This document shows, piece after piece, positions 25,867 to 38,132 of a stretch of DNA of 64,000 nt. The translations under genes and the position numbers were made by a program. The stretch is taken from contig NC_092561.1 in assembly GCF_037975245.1 (NCBI RefSeq), positions 5,756,001 through 5,820,000 of the forward strand, in the 5' to 3' direction. Origin of the DNA: Apostichopus japonicus. Lineage: Eukaryota > Echinodermata > Holothuroidea > Aspidochirotida > Stichopodidae. How positions within the stretch are numbered: the first letter of the stretch is position 1; each line of letters begins with the position of its first letter. The notes under the pieces were generated by a model, which had not been told where the DNA came from, did no database searches, and was given only the letters and a program-made list of their open reading frames with translations.

Positions 25867-26050
25867 CTCGCTTCTCGGCCTTTTGGCTAAGGTCATGTGT
25901 AGTATCTGTTCCCTTTGGAGGGGAATGGTGATGCACACCCGACGTTGATCACACAGTCACAGTCCTGATGCAAGGGGACTGGGGTTGAGAGCGGATCAGT
26001 TGTTTGGTTTTCGTGCCCAGGTTCTTTCCTGGGCGACTTTTTCTTAAAAA
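25867..26050 (+). mobile_element. Retroposon with a U2 snRNA-derived head
   Basis: Positions 25869-25911 match the 5' end of U2 snRNA at about 41 of 43 bases, including CGCTTCTCGGCCTTTTGGCT and the branch-recognition GTAGTA. After that the sequence is not U2. It contains possible hairpins CAGTCC/GGACTG (25960-25965 with 25976-25981) and GCCCAGG/CCTGGGC (26015-26021 with 26028-26034), and ends CTTAAAAA. A perfect 16-bp direct repeat GTACCTTACTTGTGTT flanks it (25851-25866 and 26051-26066), showing insertion by target-primed reverse transcription. A chimeric U2-headed SINE fits best; a 3'-altered U2 pseudogene is the alternative. Confidence 0.85.
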
Positions 26051-27953
26051 GTACCTTACTTGTGTTAGCACATGTGGTAATTACATCTGTCTACAATATT
26101 CAGCAGACACGGTTACAAACATGTTGCTTTCGATATATCTACTGTCAAAAGCACTTAGAATAGATATAGGCTACATGGTAGGCGACATGCATTGCTGTCA
26201 TTCACAGACATTTTTATTTGTTTGGTGATAAGCAGAGTTAATTGGCAAAGTTTCTGATAACTATATGAATATAGATTATCTCTTTGTTTTCTAATCAAAC
26301 ATGCAGTCATTTCAACAGTCATGTGACCTACTGCCCGATAGGGTATATGATATACTGTATGCATGGAAAGTATTGTGAAACTTTATATCAATCTTTAGAA
26401 CCTGCAGAGCGAACGTTGAAAGACAGTTTAATTAGAATCGGAATAATGTTTTAATCTCCGTGCAGTTTGTGTATTATTCTCATCATGTGTAGGTATGTTT
26501 GTATCCACTGTTGTTGAAAGGTTGTTTGTGTTTAGGATACGTCCCCAGTGCCCCGGTCTTGGTATTTTATAAGATTGTGTTTTATGGCAATACCGGGTGG
26601 AGGCTTCGTCGAAGGGTATAGCTGCATGGTTTGTGATACATTGCCTGTGGTGTAAAATTCATAGCCAATTATAATCTGGAAATTAGTTTATCCAATCACT
26701 ATAACTTTTAGATGAGTAAACTGATACCATTTGTTATATTGCTATAATTACAGTATAGCATATATAGTTTGGGGGGAGGGGGGGGAGGCGGGGGGAAGCA
26801 GAAGAAAGGCAGTCATGTCGTTCCTAAATGTAAACTGTGCAGAAGCTCAACATCAATTGACCCTTGACTTATAGCTGAATTTCCAGGGTCTGATTCAGAA
26901 TGTTAACTTGGCCTAATTTCATAGTTTGAACTATTTATTAAATAAATTTGACCAGTCATATTGCCAACCACTGAGGTCTACCCTCGCTTTTGTCATTCCA
27001 TTTTCGTCAGACAATTTAGCTTGAATTCTTCAAGCTGTATTCTATAGCAAATTTGCCTCCTTGGGGAATTAAGGTGTTTTAGACGAATTGATTCCTAAAA
27101 TGACCCTAAAATGGATTTATCTGGAATTCCCCCACCCCCCCTCCCAAATCCTACAAACCTTGGCAAAATGCATTCCGGGGGAGAGATAGGACTGGATATA
27201 TAATGCCTTGAACGTATACAGGTATTTTCAGTTCTGATTTTTAAGACAGCATTAAATTGCTTCGATATTTCAAAAGCACTTTGCGCAAGATCCTTCCCAA
27301 AGGAATTAAGCATTAAGATGGATCAAATAACATGACCATCAAATTCATCATCGGGCAGAAAAAACTGTTTGAGGCCTGTTCGAAGGGACGGCTCTCGATC
27401 TAGGGTTGTAACAATTTTTTTTTACTCTGTGCAGGTAAACTGTAAGAATATGTATCATCATGGCAGTTAAAGGTATTTCTGCTGTAGCATATTTCAGGGC
27501 CCACTAAAGGGAAATTTGTATCGATGTGCCTGTCATTTAGTCGTCAGCAGTACTCGTGGAAATATGTTACATGAAAGTGACAAGTGGTAAATATTTTAGC
27601 TCAAATTTTAATCTAGAAGTCAAAGAGAGAAATTTTTTTTTTTGGACCAAACTTTGTTATAAATTTATTTATACTGTAGTTTAAGCACTAAAGGTTTATT
27701 TGAAAAAAATTTCTTGTGAAGGTAGATTCTTTAAAGGTAAATTAAACAAAAATAAAAGGATTATTTCCAAACAATTTTGCAAACCATTGTTAACAATGCT
27801 ATTAAATGTTTTTGACAAGTACCCTCATGGAGGTTAATGCTGGCCAATCACTAAATTATTCCCAAACATAGAGGCCTGTTAAAATAAGACAATTAAATGT
27901 GTCTGTGATGGAAGAGACTTTGACTAACGACTTTAATCACTAACAGGACATAC

Positions 27954-28236
27954 TTTATTGTTCACATTTTGTTTAGCAGAAGGCACTGGATTATTTATCT
28001 AATTGAATAAGTAGTTCCTGTGTAGAAAACCTGCTATACATTGTAACAACACTTGTATAGCTCAGCAACTTGACCAGTTTGTGTAGCATTATAGCATATA
28101 ATTTATTGTTCACATTATGTGTAGCAGAAGGCACTGGATTATTTATGTAATTGAATATTATTGTTCCTGTGAAGAAAACCAGCCTCTTTACAACACTTGT
28201 ATAGCAACAACTTGACCATTCGGTACATCATTCTGC
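27954..28236 (+). repeat. 148-bp tandem duplication, two copies
   Basis: TTTATTGTTCACATT followed by AGCAGAAGGCACTGGATTAT recurs at 148-bp spacing, continuing through AACACTTGTATAGC. Nothing coding was seen. Confidence 0.9.
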
Positions 28237-28659
28237 TAAACGATCCATGGATTATAAATTATTTCACGATACTTTAAGGATGGCAGTAAGCTGCTTATTG
28301 AAGTTAGAGCAACAGTGACCATTCTTGTATTGACTTTCTAGCATATTTTGGGTCAATACTGATTACCTTAAAGAGCTAGGAGTAAAGAGGGGTCTAAAGT
28401 TGGAACAGTCTAGCAGAAGTTCCTTCAGAGAAATTAACTCTGGAATCTTGAGTTATTAAAGAAAATACCTACTTTTGCAAATGAGTTGACTTTCAAAAGT
28501 TTAGAATTACAGTAGTAATTTCTTTCATGTATACTCTTTAAACACTGTTATTACTGTTTTTCACAAGGCTGCAAAAGGTATTGAGTAATATCAAACAGAC
28601 GTTGCTAACGTAAATTAATGTGAAACCGTGCATGGGATGTTTTCTCTTCAAGTAAAAAC

Positions 28660-28975
28660 CCTGTACACAAGTCTTTTGCCAGATGAAAGATTGTGTGATA
28701 TGCATAGTTATATTTTTCCAAGGTGCAGTGAACACAGGTCGGGTTTTATATTTGCAAAAGGTGTGATTTATATGTTTGTATTTCTGCAATTGAATTAATA
28801 AATTAGCATACTGTACTGTAAACACCATGTACACCTTCTTTTGCCAAGATGATAGATTGTGTGATATGTACAGTGTTCTATTTTTGCAAGGTGTGAACAC
28901 AGGTCGTGATTTATATTTGCAAGGTGTGATTTAGATGTTTGTATTTCTGCAATTGAATTAATAATGTAAACAATA
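28660..28975 (+). repeat. 166-bp tandem duplication, two copies
   Basis: AGATTGTGTGATATG recurs at 28688 and 28854. Both copies continue through GAACACAGGTCG and GTTTGTATTTCTGCAATTGA. Confidence 0.9.
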
Positions 28976-30486
28976 ATGTGAGGTTGCCTTTACTTAACTG
29001 AATGTTATTATGAATTTGGAAACTGTGTACAAATCATTGTCAATCGCACATCAGCCTGATTTACTGTACACATCTGCAGTTCTTGGAATTGGTCACACTT
29101 CATCAATTGCACTGTGGAAGGAATATCTATAAAGGCAATAAATTTATGGATTTGGCAAAGTTAGGTATACAAAATCATATACAGAAAAGAATAGATAAAA
29201 AAATTGTCTGAATTTGAATCATTTGCAAAACATAATCAGTAACAACGAAATTTGTTATTTCTGTCATCACCAGCCTTAAAATAGACATTTGTGTATTGTT
29301 GTTAGTATATGCACCAAAGTTTGGCTATTTTGAAATGATCTTTCATATAAAAAAATAAAAAAAACAGTATTGAAAATAAATTGTTGTTGTAATGCAGCTG
29401 GCATTTTTTACTGTAGTTGTTGCATTATGTTCAATGTCAAATAAAAGAAAATCCTTTTCTTGGAATACATGGATGTTTCTTTTGTTGGCCAAATTGTTTC
29501 TTACATACTAATAATATTATGTCATTCAAATAACGGTTATAGTAACTTGCAGTATTAGGCTCGCAAAAGAAACGGCCTGACCATTAAATCTGCTATAAAA
29601 TTGCCATGGACCTCTTCAGTGATACGCATAGATAGAGAAAGCTGGTTATTAACAATAAAGAAAAAGTTTATATCCTAATGAAGCACCAAATGGTGACTCT
29701 AAAATTTCATGGCTTTTTCAGGAACTATATATATATATTGCAGCTTCTTTTCCTGCATATTATACCTTCCCCATTCATGTCATATATTTGATAAGTTTGT
29801 CCTATATCTAGTAAGTTTTTTTTTTACTTCATCCCTGTAATTTTGCTCTGAACTTACCCAGTAATAACTTTCATTTGAACGATTTATCAAGCTTCATCTC
29901 TCCCCTTGTATCACAGTTATATGTTATATGTGTAGTAAACATTTTGCAATTAAGTGAAACATTCTTTCGTACAAAAGCTGTTTCTTTTAATATGGCTGCA
30001 TAGTTTTGACAGAACCATAAATTTCAAACTTTCATGTCTATGTAGTGTCCATTTTATTCCGGCGTTGAGCTGCCAATATTCCGTAAGCCACGAAAAGTCT
30101 GTAATTAATATGTACGGTACTTGTAACATACGGCTACATGGTATAATTACAGCGTTGCATACATGTACCATGCATTGTCATCGACATTTATGACTACAGA
30201 TGAGCCATGCGGCTTTTAGAGGATTTGAACTGGACCGCAATTTCTCCAAAAACAAAAAGCGGTATGAAAACAATAAAACGGTTTGCTGTCTATAACTAGG
30301 AAGGGGTGGAGAATATTTACAATTGTACCACACACGCGTGTACTATACGCAGATCAATGCATTTAGGATGTCTGTAATATGGAAACGGCAACTCTTAAGT
30401 GTATATGGGGTATAAATACTCGTTAAGAAACAGTTATCATATATTGGTCCTAAATTTTACCAAGTGTTTCTTGTTATTTTAAAATA

Positions 30487-30733
30487 GTAACAATAGAAAA
30501 CTTAATGGGTTATTTATTTGTATTATTTTTTATCATTTCATGGAATATATATATTCCATAAAATAATACAAAATAATACAAAGAAATTACCCATCACGTT
30601 TTCTATTGTTACTAGCAAACTTAATGGGTTATTAATTTGTATCAATTGATGGAATATATATGTAAACATATATATTCCATAAAATAATACAAAATAATAC
30701 AAATAAATAGCCCATTAAATTTTCTATTGTGAC
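30487..30733. repeat. Two tandem near-palindromes (miniature foldback elements)
   Basis: 30487-30612 starts GTAACAATAGAAAACTTAAT and ends with its near inverse TTTTCTATTGTTAC, with the centre at GGAATATATATATTCC. A second diverged copy follows to 30733. The palindromes abut the truncated LINE fragment at 30735. Confidence 0.88.
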
Positions 30734-30734
30734 T

Positions 30735-31043
30735 TTTGTGCTCATCATCTGGAATGGCCTGTATACCTGTCGCAACTTCTCTTGCCATATATTCCGACTC
30801 GCACACTTCGTTCCTCCAACAAACTGTATTTAACTGTTCCTAAACCACGCTTGAAGAACAATTTACCAGATCACATTCGAACATGCTATAAACTTTCTAC
30901 TTTCAAAAGTCTACTTAAGACCCATTTTTTCACTTGTTCTTTTGTAAATTAATTTACCTTCTTTGTAAAGCACTTTGGGCAGTGACTTTTGTTTACTGAT
31001 TTTGCGCTATTTAAGTCTCATTTATTATTATGATTATGATAGT
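30735..31043 (+). mobile_element. CR1/L2-like LINE 3' fragment, same subfamily as the 57.7-kb copy
   Basis: From GTGCTCATCATCTGGAATGG to the (TTA)n tail this fragment is very similar to 58165-58510. It lacks about 50 bp that in the other copy encode YGYRSFQYSGSYLWN. The junction falls at a repeated GAAC, so the deletion looks microhomology-mediated. It has no coding potential. Confidence 0.88.
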
Positions 31044-31989
31044 TAAAAATAACAGGAAACAATTGGTAACTTACATTGGAGACACATTGTTGTAACATCA
31101 TGCATACATACAATACAAATGTGCTCACGGCTGCCTCTCATACAAGTTTAAATTTATCTTGTGTGAGGCTGATGGGAAATGACATGATAGTTTTGTAATG
31201 TGATGTTCGTGATACAGGCACCCCGAGTGCTGGCACCCAGCATGTAACTCGTAAAACAATCGTTGGGCAGGAATGCCTATGAAAACATAGATCGACCCTG
31301 CAACATCCCGCTGCAACGGTAATAACTCGGGTTGGCAAAGAGAATTTCACGGACCATTAAGCTTAATTAGTTACGTTGTGATAATAAGGTCTGGTTACAC
31401 ATTGGTCTGATTGGCTTTATTATTTCGCTCACAGCTCTAGGTGAGCGATCTGGATAAAGCTGAGAAGAAGAAGAAGAAAGTGAAAAGGTTGATATTTTAT
31501 TAACTTTGTCACACTTATAGATTTCAAGTTGATCTCTTTGAAATTGGTCCATAATATCACATGTCATGGCATTAAAAATTAAATTTTGACAGGATAGTAT
31601 GCATTTCGTTTCATTGCCTTAGAGCCCAAATGTTCTCGGAATTTGTATTTCTAAGAGAGATAAAGTGTCACTTTATTTTTTCTTTCCGTCAAGTGAGGTA
31701 ATAATTTTTGGCAGCCTGTTCCGAACAGCCGAGGGCACGGTCAGTGTAGCGTTAAAAAGAGCACTCCAGAGATTTAGGTAATTTTTGAAGATGACTTCAG
31801 GAATATCTTGAAATATAAAAAAGTAGCTAGAGATAGATAATATCAATCCTAGTATACAAACATGTTTCTTTTTCTCTCTGACTGTGACAGCTCAAGCTTT
31901 AAATTCTGCGGCCTAAATGTCTTCGGGGAATTATTTACCATTCAAATTTTGTGTAGCAAGTATTGAAGGCTGCAGAGCTGCTAAGGACA

Positions 31990-32125
31990 TTCTCTTATAA
32001 TATACTAAATGTTCCTTTGTACAAAAACTGCTATAAAGATCTTTGCACTTTTGTAGAAATTTGAAAATTTTGCATCAGCATTTTGCGACGTGATACCGGA
32101 TAAATTATTCCCTGGTCATTCTTTT
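31990..32125 (+). repeat. Solo arm related to the 63.1-kb inverted-repeat element
   Basis: Contains TTCCTTTGTACAAAAACTGC and CCGGATAAATTATTCCCTGG, shared with the 25.6-kb copy and the 63-kb arms. Confidence 0.55.
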
Positions 32126-32217
32126 GAATGTTTTTTAAATTAATAATTGGTTTAGTTGACTCAAGCAGATGTACGCCTAGGAATGTGCCATAAAGAGACA
32201 CAATACAGTACAGTGGG

Positions 32218-32300
32218 GATTTATTTCTTTATTTATTTCTTTATTTATTTCTTTATTTCTTTCTTTATTTATTTATTTCTTTATTTATATGTTTATTTAA
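32218..32300 (+). repeat. (TTTATTTC)n microsatellite
   Basis: Simple repeat of TTTATTTC and TTTATTTA. Confidence 0.95.
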
Positions 32301-33439
32301 CATCAAAGGGTAAACTGGGTTAGCTTAAAGCTAATCTCCCCAGAGGCCCTGAAATAAAAAACCAAAGTAGAATAAAACTAAAAATAATCAAAATAAAACC
32401 AATAAGAATACAAGCGTGAATATTAAGATGGCAATGGAAAAGGAGAAAAATACATTTAAAATTGACAACGGCATAAAATGTAACATGGAACAATCTATGA
32501 AATGAAATTAAAGAGCGTAAGATATTGGTTAAAGTCCTGGATAAAATGTTTAAAAGTATTTAAGAAGTTGGTATTCTTACACTAGTCCTTTGATAACTCG
32601 TTCCACTCCTTAGCAGCAACATGCTACAGAGATGTATGATGATGGTGCTGCTCATTGATTTCTTCTTTTAATACTGTACATGTGTCAAAAGCTGCTCATT
32701 ATGAACCGAGGGTAAGTCTGGGCATGCAGGTATAAACAAACGTACCGACTGGTAATTTAATTACGCTGGCGAGATCGATTCAGACGTCTGCTCGTGTCAC
32801 ACGACTGCTGTTCTACGAAATTTCTCGAGTATTAAACATGAATGTGAAGCCAGACTAAAGTTTGTATTAAACTTCGTAGATCTAGCAGTCGTACCGTAGA
32901 TTTGTATATAAATATACATCCATCCAGCTGTCCCTTTTTCATCATCGTGCCCGGTTACAAATAAATTGGTACATTTTTGCCGAAGAAGATTCCTTCCCCC
33001 CACCCCCCGCTCCCCAGGCTTTAAGTTTTTAAGAAATATAAACATTTGTAGGTTGACTGGTGGAAATAACCTTGGATCTGCGACATTCGATTGGACAGAA
33101 TGGAATACATTTCCTCGTTAAAGTTTGACATTCCTTAACGATGGTGGAAAGAGGTTGATTTATGCCACGGAGGAGTTTATCATCCTGTTGACTAATTCGC
33201 ATCGCTTCACGAAGTAGGGAAAAGCCTCTGAGCTGCGCCTGAGAGTACATTAGGCATGCAAAGCCTACATTAAGCATCCTTGTATAGTTTTGTCAGCAAA
33301 TTTTACGTAATAAGAGGAAAGACTTGTCCGCTCAATTTTGACTTTGAGAGATTGTCTGCATCTTTCTTGGTGGTAAAACAGTGTGTCAGCAGTGAGATGC
33401 ATGTGTGCGCAAATGTCATACATATATATACCCTACGAT

Positions 33440-33827
33440 CAGGGGGGTAGGAAGCTTCCAAAAAGTGTGGGGGGGGCACAATATCAGAAGGGCGCTTTCT
33501 CATTCCACAGCCACTACTCGTTATCCTATAAACCGATACACACCTGCCATATCACTTAAATATATATGATGTGTTAGCCTAGTATGCTATCAATACTATT
33601 TACTGAGATTGATTATTGTTAACCGTGCTACAAAAAGATATGGGATGCCATTTTAAAAATAGCATGTGCAGACTAAAAAATAAATAATGAAAATAAAATA
33701 TTAAAATTAACAAAGATATCCAAAAGACAGCTGTTCTTCATTAAAGGGGCACATTTTATTTGCCAGTAGGGCACATTTGCTATTTAGGAAAAAAGTGGGG
33801 GTGGGCACGTGCCCCCAGTGCCCCCTG
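33440..33827. mobile_element. hAT-type miniature element, 388 bp
   Basis: It starts CAGGGGGGTAGGAAGCTTCC and ends CCCCCTG. The 8-bp flanks CCTACGAT and CATACGAT differ at one base. It is strongly similar to the 55.37-kb copy but has lost about 85 bp internally and the inner part of its right inverted repeat. Confidence 0.85.
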
Positions 33828-35150
33828 CATACGATGGAAGGTCTGTACCGGTATCCCTATGTGGCTTTGGAAGAGTCCATGCAACTGACTATTACAGGTC
33901 TTTGTTCCTTATGTATTGCATCTAATTATGTAGTTTAGGTGTGTTCCTCCTATCTGTAGTTTGGAACAGGCTATAAGTTTGTTGACCTTTCATCCGTGAC
34001 CCAGCAGGTTGCATATATTTAAGTTTTCTGCCTTTTGAGAATAATTTTCCTTGCCTGCTTCTCCCAAAAGAACCCTAATTTAGGTCGGTAAAGTCAGTAT
34101 TGCCATATTGCATCTCCCTTTCAGGACTACCAGAAATCATAAAACTAAGAATTCTGTTAATGTAAAAATAAAAGGAGTATTAATGTATTTATGCTATGCA
34201 GGTATTGATCTAAATTACCTAACTTTAACACAGAACTGGCACTGCTATTAAATATTTGGAGTTAAACTTCTATATATAACCATCAAAGGGAAGGCATGTA
34301 TTATGAGATCTTTTGATCTTTTCAATAATTGCGAGAAAGAATACCAATAAAAAACTGGCAGGTAATATGTACTGGAATATACACAAAGTCTTGAACGTTG
34401 CTATGGATAAAAAATGTCTTTCTCTGCCGCTGGATTTAACACCTGCTCTTCCAAACTTCTGTATGTAATGTCCTGTTATCAGCTGTTAAGATGGTACAAT
34501 GTACAAGATAGCAACATATGCCAATTATATCCATCTGGAATACCTAATTCTGAACTTTGGTCCAGAATTCTTCTTCATTCTCATCACTTTTAGTTCATGA
34601 GGCCGTCGATGGTACGTGACAAACACACACTTTGTCTCTCCCCCTAAATGTGATCAATCTTGTAAAATATCAAAATGTGCTCTTGTTCCCAGCTATAAAG
34701 CCAGGCGGGCAAGCTGTAAGAGCTGCCTCCAAGATGAGTACACGAAACGCAATCAAGTAGATTACTAGTGACCCAGCCGAATGTCCACGGGGTTCGGCTT
34801 AATGGTTCGTCCTCCCCAGATGACGTGCTTTTACCGGAAGCCAAAACTACAGAGTTTTGCAATAGCAAGGTCATTATCTAGTGTCAGTAAAATCGATGGG
34901 TCAGGTTAATAATATAGTTAGAGAAGAACCTGGAAGCACGACAACGTCTTAAGATAGTGTACAGTTTTTGTTGCAAAGTCCAGGAGTTAATTGAAGGGTG
35001 TTTGATACATTTAAACCCTTTTAAAATCTTGACCGTCAAATCATTGGATTATGAGTTTTTATCGCTAAATCGCATGGCCAGAAAGTGAGCAACTTCAATA
35101 GAAAAGACCTTACTTTCTAGCATGTTTTCAATTGGTTAAAATTGTTTCGG

Positions 35151-35425
35151 TATAGGTTGCTATGGTGATATTGTTTTGTAGAGTTTTTAGGGTTTGCATA
35201 GAGTTGCAGGATAACTTTCATGCTTGACTTAGGTATAGGTTGCTATGGTGATATGGTTTTGTAGAGTTTTAGTGGTCATCTAGATAGGGTTTGTATAGCG
35301 GTTGCAATGTAACTTTCGTTCTTGATTTAGGTATAGGTTGCTATGGTGATATGGTTTTATAGAGTATTAGTGGTCGTCATCTAGAACAGGGTCTGTATAG
35401 AGTTGCAGTATTATTTTAAAGCTTG
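35151..35425 (+). repeat. Three tandem copies of a roughly 83-98-bp unit
   Basis: TATAGGTTGCTATGGTGATA begins each copy at 35151, 35234 and 35332. Later copies share GTAGAGTTTTAGTGGTC and CATCTAGA. Confidence 0.92.
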
Positions 35426-37866
35426 GTTTGTAATACATTCTATTTCCAAATGATTCTGGATCGGGTCACCTCCATGCACAACTGTATTGTTAGATGACAC
35501 TTGTTCACCCTCACCCCTACTGTGCTGCACCCATCCCAAGTGGGATCCCCAACCCCTGGCACCCATAGTCCTATTGCTATACTGTTCTATGTTTTTGACC
35601 CAGATTTCTAACAATAGTTTTAGTGAAAGGAGATGCTTATTGAAATGTTAAAGGAAAGGTTTAAGGGGGTTAGTGAAGGAGGTTGGTAAAACAAGGCTTC
35701 AGTGTGAATAGTTACCTATTCTGCAGAGATGAATTGTACCATGCATCCATGTACTTTCAGTTTCAAATAGCTTATGTTACTGGGATGTGTGCATACGGCA
35801 GTAAAAAATACTCTAAACTGAATTATATAATCATAAAAAGAGTTTCAGTTTAAGGTCTTTGAAAAATTTGTTTAAAAAACAAAAGAAGATGTACTGACCA
35901 GTCTACTATTCTTCATGGTTATATATTTGAATGGCATGTACATGAGTCTGGCTTGCCCTTATACAGTACAAGATCCCTGTTGGTTTTTGGTGGGTGACAA
36001 AAGGTCAGTTGAGGTCATGCACCAGAGCTCAAAATATGAAAATCGTTAAGGCCTTAAGATATCAAGAATCTGAACTTTAAAGTTTGTACATGCATGGGAC
36101 ATTGGCCAAATGCCGTACAACGATTAAGTCTACAGTGTCTGGTGAAGGTCATATCTGAGGAAAACTGCTCTAGTTCAAACTTTGGAACACCATGATTTAT
36201 TTCTTTCTCACTAATTGGTATGCTCTGTGTGCTTTGACGATCCCCGCAATACTGCAGGGACCATTCTTTGAGGAGGAAAGCCGGAGCGATTTTAGCTAAT
36301 TGGTCAAACTTGAGGCCCAGACAGATTGCCAACAAAGCTAGAGCTATCAATTCCCTCGATCCAATTAACATGCTGAACATGCATAAAGTCCAAACATGGG
36401 CAACATTTAAACTCAGTTTTAAGCTTGAACTTCTAACTATCTACGTCGGTCGGCATGGTTATTTTTTTTTAATCAGTGGGAAAACATTCAGTTATATAAC
36501 GAACTTGACCGAGGGCCTCAATATATGGAAATAAAGAGAATTTTAATAGAACTTTCTGTATCATAGCCAGCTGTCAGAAACCATATGTAAGAATTATAAA
36601 ACATTTTGGGGCCATTATTGCCAGGAATTGTCTGATAATGACCTTTTAGCCTCAGATTAGGAAATTTGGGTTGTATGGATGTGGTCATTTGTTGGCAAAT
36701 TTTCAACAATTTACTATTTTTCCACGTTTGGAAAAACTTGAAGATAACGTACCCCACGCCTGCCTTCACGGTTGTTCATCAAGTCCCCCTAGGTGTATCT
36801 CAAGGTGGTGGCTTCTTTTGACAATTATCTCCAATCTGCTCTTTGAATAGGTTTGCTTTAAACGTGCCCAAATTTGGCCATCTGTTAATTAACTTGCACC
36901 ACACTTTTTTAGGGCATTTGTATGCCTTATAGACCAAAAGTATGACTTTTTCTTCCCTGAAAGAATGAAGATTTTTTTTCATTAATTCTTTTGATTTGTA
37001 AAGTAATGGTTCGCTTTAAAAATGTCTCTGGAGTTTGATGAACCTTACAAGAGTCAGTTTGCTGTTGTGCATCTCTGTGATCACTACTGACTGTGTAGAG
37101 TCAAGAAATTTATTAATTAATTTTATTTATTTAAATCCCTCTGGAATAGATATGGGCCACTCCAATCTAGGGGTTGTTAGGTCAGCACATGCATGGACAG
37201 TTGACATAGGCTGTAAAGGCTAGTTGAATGATTTGGTCAAAATCCTGGTTACCATCAAAGAGTGGAAAATAGATGCGTGTCCATGATTTTATTTTAATAT
37301 CGATCAATTCGATACAATTTATTGATAAAATCAAATTAATATATGGAGAGAAATACAGTTTGTAACGATAGATAATTATAACAATAGATGAAAGAAAATA
37401 TGTATTTATGAGATTAAAAAAAAATTCATTTAATCACTGAAATGAACAGGTACGAGAAATTCATAAAATGTCCAAAATGTGGAATTAATAAACACTTAAC
37501 CTAAGAAGAATGGGAGTTGTGGGGGAAGGGTGGGAGGGGTGGAACAAGGGGACGGGTAACGTTGGAAGTAAAAGCAGGTGTAGAATGTATCTATATGTAC
37601 ACGACAATAGGTCACAGTGACCCCTTGAGGCTGCCCAAGAATATTAGAAGAAGAGAAGATGGTGGGTTATACCTAGGATGCAGAGTGCATGGTAAAAATT
37701 GATGCTAAAAGCAGCTTTAATTGTTGATGGTGTACATATCTCTCCACCTCCACCCTACCTCTCCACCTTACAGCAATGTGCATGCATCGAAGGCAGAAAT
37801 AATATCCTTCCGTGATTTATATATAAACTTTAATAACTTTTTAATTTCTCTCTTATAATCCTGCAG

Positions 37867-37957
37867 CTTTTCACTAGTGCTAATCTGCCTCATATTTAGT
37901 GTATTGTCAACCATTGAAGAGTACAACGTGGCTAGCTCCAAGATGTTGTACTACATG
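37867..37957 (+). CDS. KCNQ1-like: KCNQ (Kv7) potassium channel, S1 exon (equivalent of KCNQ1 exon 2)
   Basis: The exon encodes the S1 transmembrane segment and the S1-S2 linker of a KCNQ voltage-gated potassium channel, a plasma-membrane tetramer. The first nucleotide completes a codon from the previous exon; the next 30 codons begin FSLVLICLIFSVLSTIEEY and end at LYYM, phase 0. The CLIFSVLSTIE run is typical of KCNQ1, and the 91-nt length equals the vertebrate KCNQ1 exon 2. It is preceded by a pyrimidine-rich tract ending CTGCAG and followed by GTGAGT. The next exon lies 2395 bp downstream in compatible phase. The last 39 nt and the donor are duplicated in tandem immediately downstream. The upstream exon with the N-terminus was not found, so this is a partial gene. 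Subtype assignment to KCNQ1 rather than KCNQ2-5 is inference from residues. Confidence 0.92.
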
Positions 37958-38132
37958 GTGAGTTTTAACATATGTACTACTTCACATGTAACCATAGCAA
38001 CATGAACTTGCCAACTCATTTAAAAGAGTACAACGTGGCTAGCTCCAAGATGTTGTACTACATGGTGAGTTTTAACATATTCACTGCTCTACATGTAACC
38101 ATGGCAACATGAATTTGCCAACTCATTTATTT
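37919..38132 (+). repeat. 107-bp tandem duplication covering the end of KCNQ exon 2 and its splice donor
   Basis: Copy 1 is 37919-38025 and copy 2 is 38026 to about 38132. Each contains the last 39 exonic nt (EYNVASSKMLYYM) followed by GTGAGTTTTAACATAT. The exonic parts are identical; the intronic parts differ at about seven of some 64 positions. Copy 2 has a possible acceptor AG at 38027-38028. A mini-exon 38029-38064 would be 36 nt, phase 0, adding twelve residues in frame. Read-through of the first donor meets a TGA before copy 2. Whether copy 2 is ever spliced is unknown. Confidence 0.95.

Larger units (their letters stand above)
31045..33435. other. Non-coding DNA with a weak minus-strand frame
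   Basis: A minus frame at 33029-33277 (including GFSLLREAMRISQQDDKLL) is followed by a possible GT donor, but no family is recognised. The rest is AT-rich with the microsatellite and solo arm listed separately. Confidence 0.45.

Noticed and set aside
25867-26050. Functional U2 snRNA gene
   Set aside because: Only the first 43 bases match U2; the Sm site and 3' stem-loops are absent, and a target duplication shows retroposition.
33029-33277. Exon on the minus strand
   Set aside because: Composition is slightly coding-like, but no family, no convincing acceptor and no neighbouring exon were found.
36054-36380. 108-codon minus frame with a hydrophobic start
   Set aside because: No recognisable domain or splice context; an overlapping plus frame (36268-36534) is equally open, so chance or old repeat DNA is likelier.
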